64,000 bases of DNA from Caprimulgus europaeus (Eukaryota; Chordata; Aves; Caprimulgiformes; Caprimulgidae), in NCBI GenBank assembly GCA_907165065.1, contig OU015524.1, positions 60,429,295-60,493,294 of the forward strand, in the 5' to 3' direction. Of this stretch, positions 13,801 through 24,292 are shown piece after piece. A model generated the notes under the pieces. The model was not told where the DNA came from and searched no databases. It worked only from the letters and a program-made list of their open reading frames with translations. The position numbers and the translations under genes were made by a program. The stretch's first letter is position 1; each line of letters starts with the position of its first letter.

Positions 13801-15454
13801 AGTTGGTCCCTCTAAAGCATTCATTGTAAGGGTGTCTATCACTGCAGAAAGGAAACTGGATTCAGTGACCCAGCTGATCCCACCAGTAGTTGGTCACTGC
13901 TTCCAAAATGTAGAGTCATTACATGGCTATGAAGGTCTCCATGCACTCGAGAATACCCTTTGGACACAAATGTCAAAATTAAAAAAACAAGGGTTACTTT
14001 TTCCACCTTTTTTGCATTTCAGTGCCCTTCTGGTTATTGCTAAATCAGAATTGTCAGGCTGATTTTTATTCACAGAGCTCATATAGATCATCTTCTAGGC
14101 TCTGAAATACAGCAGATTTTATCATTAGTTGTTTCCTAAAATATCTTCAACCTCCTTTTAAATGAAGTGATACAAATAGAACACAGTGCAAAATAGAAGC
14201 ACACTTACTAGTTTTTTAAGAGGCATTGCCTTTTTCTTTGGTTATTAAAGAGCATTTGTGTTTGCTTGCAAAAGCAAAAAGGAATACATTTACCAGTCCC
14301 TTGACGCTCCTCTGCAAGTGTATTTGCCTGATATGGATTCTGTCACAAGCCAGTGGGAAAAATTTTTGTTGGTGTTCATTGTGAAAAGATTGGCAGCACA
14401 TCAGTGTTTATATCCCATTACAGGTCTCCTGAGCTGCTTATCTTTTTCAATGCTAGCACTCATCCTAGGCAAACCCTACACTCTGCCACAAACCTACTGC
14501 CTAACTTAGGTCAAGTCACTAGGGGCCAGATCTAGGCACAGTGTGGCAATGCTGAGTATAATGGTCATGTTCCATGGTTATGTTTAATCCAGTATCCCCT
14601 CTCTGACCACTGCTACTAGGAGAGTAAGGTGCAAAATCCTTTGGTGTAAGTGGGATTTGCCTTTCTCTGCCCCCTCCCCCTGGTAATTGGAACGGTATCA
14701 GAAGCCAAGAAGAAAGATAGGAAGGTTAAAAGAAGAGAAAAATAAGTACATAAATAAACAGATTCTGGAGCCACATAAATCCACCCAAGACATTTCAGCA
14801 GAAGTGAGGATGAAGAAAGAAAGTAGAACAGAAGAGAAAATTATAGAAGCAAATAGCAGAGAGGAAACATTCAAGAATGGTAATGCTTACAGCATTCTTT
14901 GTTGTAGATACCTATCAAAAATGAATTTGTTTGAATGAAGGTGTCTCAAAACCATATAGTCAGATATAGCCAAGGTATCTATTTATTCTGCATCGATAAT
15001 CTCATGCCTCAACCTGTGCTTTGACCCAACCATGTTCTGAACCCACTATTTTATCCAAAATAAGACACGGGATCTGTGTCTACATGGCTAACTATCAGGG
15101 GCACTATAAGTATGAAGAGTCCCTGTATTTTCACCTGAAGACAACCAAATGGAATCCTAGATGATCTTACCTCCTTTGTTTGAACTGAAACAGATCAGCA
15201 GAATTGCTCGCATGCTTGCTACCAGTTTTAGAGGTAGGTCAACTACTAAGAGTTCTGTAAACATCTTGCATAGTCTGTTCACACAGCATGAGGATCTGAG
15301 CTGCCTTCCACCCTATCCCCTTGGCCATTCTGGAATGTGACTGAAAGGATAATGAGAGATTCAAAAATATTAATCAGGTTTTGTATTTAAAGTCAGTGAA
15401 CAGTGAGGTCAGGAACAGTCACCAGGCCTTATCATCTCATACCCAGGATAAATA
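10849..15454. other. Unique non-coding DNA
   Basis: No gene recognised. Short A runs occur near 11278 and 13290. The stretch around 13070-13260 is somewhat richer in G+C and free of repeats, and might be conserved non-coding sequence, but that needs a cross-species alignment. An open frame at 14687-14938 (83 codons, rich in K and E) reflects purine-rich DNA and has no domain I know. Confidence 0.5.
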
Positions 15455-15684
15455 CTCAGTAGAGATAAGTGTTCTTCACCCAGGGGGTGGTGGAGCACTG
15501 GAACAGGCTACATGGAGGTAGCCATGGCACCAAGCCTGACAATATTCATGAAGCATTTGGACAAGGCCCTCAGACACATGGGCTGAATCTTGTGATTGTC
15601 CTATGCTAGGGCAAGAGCTGGACTCAATGATCCTTGTGGGTCCCTTCCAACTCACAACATTCTATGGCTCTGTGATTCTACTGA
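15455..15684 (+). mobile_element. CR1 LINE 3' end, short
   Basis: Only the last 230 bases or so remain: ggtggtggagcactggaaca (the coding end), then ctggactcaatgatccttgt, gggtcccttccaactcacaa and attctatggctctgtgattc. This 3' end type (gatccttgtgggtccc) differs from the others here, so it belongs to a separate CR1 subfamily. Coding capacity is lost. Confidence 0.88.
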
Positions 15685-17202
15685 CAACAAGAACAGTATT
15701 TTGTGAACCTCCAACAGCATTTTAGAAATCCTCAGAATAAAAGAAAAAAATGCACAATGATATTTAAGTTGGTAATATGGATTTCCTCTGTGTGAAAGTG
15801 TCTTTGCTGTCATAGAACTGCACCAGATCTTGAACATTCCTTCCATTTAGTTCATTTTTATTGTATTAATAAAATTATGACTTTCTAAAGTAAAATCAGA
15901 TTTGAGAACTCCCACGCAAAGAAGAACAAACTGAAAGCCAGCATGTTAAAAGTGTTAGAATTTACATTCATATAGTGCTTTTTATCAAAGAATCTCAAAA
16001 TATTTTTTAAATGGCTATTATTCAGTTTTTCACAGGAGAGAGCAGAAAAAGGGACACAATCACAAAGATTAACACTTTTCAACTAGGATATAAATATTAG
16101 ATATGAAAAACATGGCCCAGCATTCAGATTTTCTGAATACGTACAGCTGCTAGTACTTCTGAAAATCAGGCCATAAGTCTGGCTTTCAAGTCAACAAAAG
16201 ATATTGACTAAAATTAACTACTTTCTATTTAGACTAGTTCTTATTAAAGCTTTTAATTGCTTATGATTACAGCTGGTTGAAAAATTAAAATTATTTTCAT
16301 GCAGTATTTTGAAGTCTCAAGTTTGAATTCATTCCTAAGGATTTGAAACAAAATGATTTTCGTTTCACTTCTATTTATTAAGCAATAGTTTACAAGTCAA
16401 TGATTAAAATTATTTCTCATTTGGCTTTCAGACAAACCAAAAGGATTATTAGGATTATTAGGAGAGTTATTTTTAAAATTATAAGTAATTCAGAGTTTTC
16501 ACCCTCCCCCATTATCTGCAGTTACATGCTGACCAGAGATGAGTCAATTTATTTTCCCACAGTAACCTCTTAGTCAAGATAAAGCACAGCCCATTCTCAG
16601 CTTCCAGGCACTCTTATAAAATGTCATTGGCATCTCAAATTACATACCTAGCTGTGCTCTGAAATTTTGCAGCAGCTCTTGAGGTTTAGGCTCAAGCAGA
16701 GAATACTACCCATTCTGCTCAGGTCTCCCAAGGCCAAAAGGTCTGCAAGCCGTGAAAGTGCCTAATCAGAAAGCAAATGGTTGTCAGGATGGGGAAGGGA
16801 TGGAAGAAGGACCCCACTCTCCAGTCCAAGAGCAGGTAATGGAGTAGGAGATCTACCCTCTCCCAGGAGAAGGTGGGATGCCCTTTTATAAGACTGACAC
16901 AGCTCTCCAGTTTTCCTTTCTACTCAAAGTCAAGGAGGAGGGGAGAAGATTACTTTAACCTTCCAAAATATCTTAAAGTCTGTGATGTTTTGAATGATCT
17001 AGAGATGCAGGTTCAAATGAACTGAAACCTTGGTCTTTTTTCCTGGACAAAGTGAACATGGGAATACTGAGCAAAAAGACACTCTTGGTGGCAATTTTTA
17101 TTTTATCTTTTTTTTAGAAAAGGCCGCTCCTCTCTGTTCAGTGTTTTGCCACACAAAAAACCTATGCAGATGCAGGCTGCTCTCATTTCTGTTCATTCCT
17201 CT
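15685..17202. other. Unique non-coding DNA
   Basis: No gene or recent transposon seen. Around 16100-16190 words such as ctgaaaatcaggcc resemble old archosaur or turtle repeats, too weak to call. The stretch 16500-16760 has less simple sequence than its surroundings. The sequence ATTCC at 17195-17199 recurs just beyond the far end of the LTR that follows. Confidence 0.5.
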
Positions 17203-17807
17203 TGTGATTTAACCCCAGTAGGCAGCTCAGCCCCACACATCCACTTGCTTATTCCCCAGTGGGATGGGGGAGACAATTGGAAGGGTAAAAATGAGAAAAC
17301 TTATGGGCCAAGATAAAGATTCAACTTTTAATAGGTAAAAAAAAAAAAGCTACACATGTAAGTAAAGCAAAATTCATTCAAGATTTTTTTTACAAGGAAT
17401 TCATTAACTATTTCCCATGGGCAGACAGGTGTTCAGCCGTGTCCAGGAAAGCAGGGCTTCATCACATGCAACAGTTACTAGGGAAGAAAAGTGCCATCAC
17501 TCCAAATGTACCCCCTTCCTCCTTGTTTCTCCAGCTTTTATTGCTGAGCACAACATCACGTGTTCTGGGATATTCCTTTGGTCAGTTGGGGTCAGCTGTC
17601 CTGGCTGTGTCTCCTCCTAGCTTCTTGTGTGTCCCAGTCTTGTGCCCCCTCTCTAGGAGAGCAGCATGAGAAACAGAGAGATCCTTGAGGCTGTGTAAGC
17701 ACTGCTCTGCAATGAATCACAGAATCACAGAATGTCAGGGATTGGAAGGGACCCCAAAAGATCATCCAGTCCAATCCCCCTGCCAGAGCATGAACACCTA
17801 GATGAGT

Positions 17808-20768
17808 TCACACAGGAAGGCATCCAGGTGGGTCTTGGAATGTCTCCAGAGAAGGAGACTCCACAACCTCCCTGGGGAGCCTGTTCCAGTGCTCTGTTAC
17901 TCTCACAGTAAAGAAGTTCCTCCTCAAATTTAAGCGGAACCTTCTGTGTTCCAGCTTACACCCATTACCCCTTGTCCTATCATTGGACACCACTGTGAAG
18001 AGCCTGGCTCCATCCACCTGACACTCACCCTTCATATATTTATAAACATTAATGAGGTCACCCCTCAGTCTCCTCTTCTCCCAGCTAAAGAGGCCCAGCT
18101 CCCTCAGCCTTTCCTCATAAGGAAGATGCTCCACTCCCTTAATCATCTTGGTGGCTCTGTGCTGGACTCTCTCAAGCAGTTCCCTGTCCTTCTTGAACTG
18201 TGGGGCCCAGAACTGGACACAATATTCCAGTTGTGGCCTCACCAGGGCAGAGTAGAGGGAAGGAGAACCTCTCTTGACCTACTGACCACACCCCTTCTAA
18301 TGCACCCCAGGATGCCATTGGCCTTCCTGGCCACAAGGGCACAGTGCTGGCTCACGGTCATCCTGCTGTCCACCAGGACTCCCAGATCCCTTTCCCCTAC
18401 ACTTCTTTCTAACAGATCACTCCCCAACCTATACTGGAACCTGAGGTTGTTCCTGGGCAGGAACTTGCCCTTATTATATTTCATTAAGTTTTACCCTGCT
18501 CAGCTCTCCAGCCTGTCCAGGTCTCTCTGGATGGTGGCACAGCCTTCTGGCATGTCAGCCACTCCTCCCAGCTTTGTGTCATCAGCAAACTTGCTGACAG
18601 TGCACTCTGTTTCCTCATCCATGTCACTGATGAATATATTGAATAGTACTGGTCCTAGTGCTGACCCTTGAGGGACTCCACTAGACACAGGTCTCCAGCT
18701 AGACTCTGCCCCGTTGACCACCACTCTCTGGCTTCTTCCCACCGGCCAGTTCACAGTCCATCTCACTACCTGATCATCTAATCCACACTTCCTCAATTTG
18801 GCAGCAAGGATGCTGTGGGAGACCGTGTCAAATGCTTTGCTGAAATCAAGATAGACCACATCCACTGCTCTACCATCATCTAGCCACCTAGTTGTGTTTT
18901 CATAAAAGTCTAGAAGGTTGGTCAAGCACGACTTCCCCTTGGTGAAGCCGTGCTGACTGCCCCTAATGACCCTCTTGTCCTCGATATGCCTAGAGATGGC
19001 ACCAAGGATAAGTCGTTCCATCACCTTCCCAGGGATGGAGGTGAGGCTGACCAGTCTGTAGTTACCCGCGTCCTCCTTCTTGCCCTTTTTGAAGATTGGA
19101 GTGACATTTGCCTTCCTCCAGTCCTCAGGCACCTCTCCTGTTCCCCACGACTTAGCAAAGATGATGGAGAGTGGTCTAGCAATGCCTTCAGCCAGCTCCC
19201 TCAACACCCATGGGTGCATCCCATCTGGACCCATAGATTTATGGATGTCCAGATTGCTTAATTGGTCTCTAACCCAGTCCTCCTCAATGAAGGCAAACTC
19301 CTCTATTGTCCTGACTCCCTCTGGGGCCTCAGGGGTCTAGGGCTCCTCAGGACAGTTTCCAGCAGAGTAGACAGAGACAAAGAGGGCAATCAGTAACTCA
19401 GTCTTCCCTGTATCTTCTGTCACCAGGGCACCCACCTCATTCATCAGTGGGCCTACATTGCCTCCAGTGTTAGTTTTATCTGCTATGTATTTGAAGAAGC
19501 TCTTTCTGTTGTCCTTGACCCCTCTGGCAAGGTCTAATTCTAAGGAGGTCTTAGCTTTCCTAGTTGCCTCCCTACATCCTCTGACAACAGCCTTATATTC
19601 TTCCCAAGTGGCCAACCCCTCTTTCCATGTAAAGGAAAACTCTGTAAACTCTCCTCTTCCACTTGAATTTGCCCAGCAGTTCCCTGTTTAACCAAGCAGG
19701 TCTCCTGGCTCCCTTCCTTGACTTCCTACATATAGGGATGCTTTGATCTTGAGCTTGGAAGAAGCAGTCCCTGAGTGTTAACCAGCTATCTAGGGCCCCT
19801 TTACCTTCAAGTACCCTTTCCCATGGGATTTCCCCTAACAATTGCTTGAAAAGGCCAAAGTTGGCGCTCCTGAAGTCCAGGGTTGCAATTCTGCTTGAAA
19901 TTCTGTTCCTGCCACATGAGATCCTGAACTTCACCATCTCATGGTCACTGCAGCCCAGGCAGTCCTCAACCTTTACCGCTTCAACCAGACCCTCCTTGTT
20001 AGTGAGGATGAGATCCAACATCACTCCCTTCCTAGTTGGTTCATCCACCATTTGCATCAGGAAGTTGTCATCGATGCACTGGAGGAACCTCCTGGATTGT
20101 GGGTGGCTGGCTGAGTAGACCCTCCAGCAAACATCAGGGTAGTTAAAATCCCCCACAACAACCAGGGCCTGTGATTGCGAGGCTTCTCTCAGCTGTCTGT
20201 AGAAGGCCTCATCAACTTCCTCACCCTGATCTGGTGGCCTGTAATAGACGCTCACAACAGTACCACCCATACCAGCCTGCCCCTTGATTTTCATCCACAG
20301 ACTCTCAACTCGCTCCTCATCCGCCCCTGGACAGATCTCAATACACTGCAGTTGCTCTCTCATGTAAAGAGCAACTCCACCACCTCGCCTCTCTGGCCTG
20401 TCTGTCCTGAGAAGGACACAGCCATCCATGGCCACATTCCAGTCATGTGAGCTGTCCCACCATGTCTCTGTAATTGCCACCAGATCATAATCCCCTGACC
20501 GAACACGGGTTTCTAACTCTTCCTGCTTATTCCCCACGCTGCGTGCATTGGTGTGCAGGCATTGCAGGGAGCAAGCCGAGTTCACCGGTTTCAGCTTAGG
20601 GGGGTGGGAGGCCTCCCGGCCTTCATCAATTCTAGACTGCTGCCCCACTGGCACAAGCCCAGCTGTGACCCCTTCCCCCTTCCAATCTAGTTTAAAGCTC
20701 TCCAAATGAGCCCTGCCAATTCCTGCCCCAGCCTCCTTTTGCCCCTGCGGGATAGGCCTTCCCCACAA
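17808..20768 (-). pseudogene. CR1 ORF2 (endonuclease + reverse transcriptase), broken
   Basis: ORF2 nicks the target and copies CR1 RNA. The frame from 20768 to 19593 carries an APE-type endonuclease: LHTNARSVGNKQEELE, ITETWWD, VSVYYRPP, GDFNYPDVCW and SDHEMV, so the expected Asn, Glu, Asp and His positions are present. After a frameshift near 19600, coding continues to a TAG at 19337, then in the same frame through the reverse transcriptase (19234-18500): [47 protein letters not shown] and the catalytic FADD at 18578-18589. Two more stops follow (TGA at 18500, where the family has Trp, and a nearby TAA). A frameshift near 18240 leads to the C-terminal part ([20 protein letters not shown]), and another near 17840 scrambles the last dozen residues. 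Not functional. Confidence 0.93.
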
Positions 20769-21312
20769 ACCACTGTCTGGACTGGTGTCCTATGAAACCA
20801 GCCATTATCAAAGAACCCAAAGCCCTGCCTGAAGCACCAGTCCTGGAGCCAGTCATTTAAGGCCTTAATTCTGCCATTCCATCCCACGTCAGCACCCGAA
20901 AGTGGAAGGACAGAAGAGAAAATCACTTGAGTCCCAGACCCTTTCAGCAGTTGTCCCAAGGCCTTGAAATCTTTCTTCATCCCCCTCAGACTACAGGATG
21001 CAGCTTTCTCCCCACCTGTCTGGAAGATCAGCAGCAGGTAGTAGTCTGTTGGGCGCACCAGGTTGGGGAGTGCCCTGGTGATGTCCCTGATCCTGGCTCC
21101 AGGAAGACTACACACTTCCCTATGTTGAGGGTCAACCCTGCATATCAGGCCCTCTGTCCCCCTCAGAAGGGAATCGCCTACTACAATGACCCTTCTTTCT
21201 TTCTTACCAGAGGCCGTCTTGAGGGGCTGAGTCAACCGCCTCTTCCTCTGTGGCCTTGTAGGTGGGCCTTGCACCATATCCTCACCTACCTCTCCTTCAA
21301 GAGGCAGGGCCT
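20687..21312 (-). pseudogene. CR1 ORF1, C-terminal esterase-like part, 5'-truncated
   Basis: In CR1 elements ORF1 encodes an RNA-binding protein that often ends in an SGNH-type esterase domain. Visible here are a basic stretch (RPQRKRRL), then VIVVGDSLLRGTEG with the nucleophile block GDS, then GARIRDI, IKALNDWLQDWC and a conserved-looking tail QELAGLIWRALN before the stop at 20687. The later esterase blocks look damaged: the G-x-N-D block reads FQTGGEKAAS, and the D-x-x-H block before the tail reads GEGLSRRGKR. The frame stays open upstream to a Met at 21352, but about its first 13 residues come from the flanking LTR, so that start is accidental. ORF1 overlaps the ORF2 frame by about 80 bp. 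Confidence 0.82.
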
Positions 21313-21534
21313 GGCTAAAATGTGAGGTTGTTATCATCACCGAGAAATCCAAAACATAGCACCATACAAGCTTCTATGAAGAACTTTGTCCCAATCAAAA
21401 CCAGTACAATTCCCCACACAAACAAACAGAGGTGTGGCAATGTCTCTCAGGTCACCCACCTCTGTATGTGCCTTCATAGGGATTTTTGGTCTGACCTTTC
21501 AGCCTTATGCTACTTTCTCTCTCTCTAGCTGCAG

Positions 21535-21554
21535 AAAAAAAAAAAAAAAAAAAA
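21535..21554. repeat. A20 homopolymer
   Basis: A run of 20 A after ctctctctctagctgcag. It might be a retroposon tail, but the sequence before it matches no family I know. Confidence 0.85.
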
Positions 21555-24198
21555 TTCTTTACCTTTCGTGAAGCATAACTTCACGCAAGTTAACATGATT
21601 ATCTTTCTATTCAAAATCCCAATTGAACCTTCCATATCTTTTAGCACTTGTTTACTTGCCATCAATTTCTATTACCATAATTATTTATCATAGTCTACTT
21701 GGCAAACTACATCTATTAAACTACCAGCTTGGGGTGAGATAGTTCAAGAAGGAGGGAAATAGTTTTCAAACTGAGAGTGCAGCCTGAAGTGTAAATGGTG
21801 ATCATGTTAAAAAGTAGCCTTTTCATTAAAACTGGCAGCCAGGTATTGAACAGAAGTCTGTTCAGACTACATCTTGGTAAAACATGTTGACGGAAAAAAT
21901 GGAAATGTGTAGCATCTGTCATCTACCCTGTTTCAAAGCACCTTTGTCGTTTTCAGCATTTGTAGAAACTATAAATTTTCAAGAATGCTGCCTTGATTCA
22001 TCCCTAATTTTACTGCACCTGACCATGAGTATTTGTATTTGTCCTATGCACAGGGCCTAGGAAAAAAAAAATAAATAAAAAAACCCCAAAAACCACACAC
22101 ACACACACAAAACCCTTCTTGCTTTTATTTTCTTGCTTTAACGCTTCATTAACTTATCAGCTTGGAAACACAGAGTTTATCTCCAGCTAATTCCCATCTG
22201 GTTTCTCAACAGGATTTTTGAAAGCAGTACGTCCATTATTACTGGTAGGATTTTTTGGCTTTTTTTTTTTCCTATTGTCAATCATTTCTACTATTCTTAA
22301 GTAAAATGTGCCAGCTCAGAAACAACTGCCAGTAGGCAGTTGCTGCCCAGACAGACCTCAGAACCAAATGTTGTCATCATTGAAGAGATGCAAACACTGA
22401 AGCTCTCTAGCACCAGTATTTCAGAAGGAATCATGCCTTGTATATGGAACTGTGGCAAAGATCACATATAAGTCAATGCAACAACAAGTACTTAGGAACC
22501 TAATAACAGTTTGCTTTCTGCCTGAAGGCTCTCAGTCATTCTCAGATGCCAGAAACTTCATCTTTTGCTTCAGTGTAATTACACATGATTCTTCTGGAAT
22601 GCAAATATTTAGTCTATGGTTAGAGCAAACTCAATGGCAATATCAAGTCATTTTAGTAAAATCTCCAGTACATTTTTAAAACCAAGTTACGTCTGCTGTT
22701 TCAGTATGATCCTGGCAGAAAAATAAGCAGGGAAACATGATGTTACAGTTTGGCTTTCCCTTTACTGAGCCAAGACTGATAAAGACATTAAGATGTCACT
22801 AGTGCTATCTGTCTGAAAAAATATTCAAAAGCAATGCTGACAGACAAATTTGCAAGTCTAGTACCCAGATATTAAGTAGTCTGCATAGCATAGGAAAGTC
22901 TTGTCACAAAGATCTTTACTTGCTGCTCAGTCAGTTCAACATCTTCCTTCTCCAGCTGTTTGTCAGAAATTGAAACTGTGGCTATCAAATCCAGAAAGAT
23001 ATTTCACGGCAAACTGGTCAGGTTTATGATCAAAGGCTAATAATATTAAGGTTAGTAATCTGTGTCAAGGACAGCTGGAAAGTTGACCCTGGTGACAAAA
23101 CTATGACCAGCTTGAATGCGTAAGCTGCCTTTTTGCTGATGTTTAATGTTAAAAACGTAGGATGAAGAAATCTGCAAAGGTGTGAAGAAATTTGTGTCCA
23201 GATTTCACTGCTTTCACTTCTCATTCACACTAAAGGATCTCTGTCAGCCCTTGAGCAGTAATAGCATGAGTGTTTCATATCAGCTGAAATGAAGGGTAAG
23301 GACAGAATGAGGAAACTGCAACAAGTAGAAAAGCATTTGCTAAGACACTACTGTACAAAGTTGGATTCACTGATTTAAATCAGACTTTAACATTTTGCTA
23401 AAATCTAAAAGGTACTGTGACCTGTTTACTACCTATATGCTGTACAAACACCAGATAGCTGATGAAGAACCCACTCCTTTTGTGTAAAAGTCAACTTTTG
23501 CTGGTGTTGTTCTTCAGCACAGGTTTGTCCCATCCCAATTCTCATTGTTTTCTCACAGACTTTTTGTTGAACCACAGACACCTCCTTTCTTTATTAGGCT
23601 ACTCCCCATCTGCAGAAGAATGACATTCCTCCTCCCTGAGAGCGGTGGTGAGGGGACTACACTCGGTGCTGTCTTGCCAGACTGACTTTCACCACTTTTT
23701 CTTTACATTTCTCTCTATATTATTGGCAATGCCACAATGCCACTTTTACATTAAGTAACCTTTGTCAGTTACTGATCACCAAATCCCTGTATTACATACA
23801 TTAACAGTTCCAGAACACCCTGAATATTTTATCTGGCAATATTTTAAGTTCAGGTTATGTTACACACTAAAAATTCTGCGAGTCAGAATGAGACTTTATA
23901 AAATTCACTCAAGATTTTGTAGTGTCCAAATGTGTCTCAAATGCAGGACAACAACTGTTCAAATTATATGGACATCTTTAAAAATAACCCTTTTTAAATA
24001 TGCCTACTTACAGCTCTGAAGGACTTTTATACTGGTTTGTGTTTTCAACACTGTCTGGAATAAGATGTTGCATTTGTTTAGGAGTGACACCTAGGCTTTT
24101 GCCACTTCCTAACGATTTGTGGGATCAAGGGGCACAGACTAGAGAGGCATTCAGTTTAAAATCATAGTTAATATGGTTTTACTCATCAGCTTATAAAC

Positions 24199-24292
24199 AA
24201 ATAAAATAAAATAAAATAAAATAAAATAAAATAAAATAAAATAAAATAAAATAAAATAAAATAAAATAAAATAAAATAAAATAAAATAAAAT
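24199..24292. repeat. (ATAAA)n pentanucleotide microsatellite
   Basis: About 18 uninterrupted copies of ATAAA. The absence of interruptions suggests it is likely length-variable. Confidence 0.97.

Larger units (their letters stand above)
17711..21312 (-). mobile_element. CR1 LINE, about 3.6 kb, nearly complete, inactive
   Basis: A chicken-repeat-1 type non-LTR retrotransposon on the minus strand. From 5' to 3' it holds the C-terminal part of ORF1 (esterase-like), ORF2 with endonuclease and reverse transcriptase, and a 3' end whose plus-strand form is gaatcacagaatcacagaat. CR1 moves by target-primed reverse transcription and usually arrives 5'-truncated; full elements are about 4.5 kb, so the N-terminal half of ORF1 and the 5' leader are missing. 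It sits inside an LTR. I see no target duplication, as is usual for CR1. At least three frameshifts and three in-frame stops make it inactive. Confidence 0.95.
17203..21408 (-). mobile_element. Minus-strand solo LTR split by a CR1 insertion
   Basis: Read on the minus strand, an LTR starts at 21408 (tgtactggttttgattggga), continues through tagaagcttgtatggtgcta and gataac to about 21313, and is then interrupted by a CR1. It resumes at about 17711 (attgcagagcagtgcttaca) and ends at 17203 (actggggttaaatcaca). The second half holds caggacagctgacccc, a TATA-like AATAAAAG, and ATTAAA, in the same order as the LTR at 1744. Together the halves make roughly 600 bp. ATTCC lies at 21409-21413 and at 17195-17199, three bases outside the CA terminus on that side, which supports a 5-bp target duplication. 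No internal viral genes remain. Confidence 0.85.

Noticed and set aside
14687..14938. 83-codon K/E-rich frame, possible coiled coil
   Set aside because: It reflects locally purine-rich DNA; no conserved motif or neighbouring exon signals.
17946..18671. Long plus-strand open frame of 241 codons
   Set aside because: It is the antisense of CR1 ORF2, whose minus-strand translation has clear reverse transcriptase motifs.
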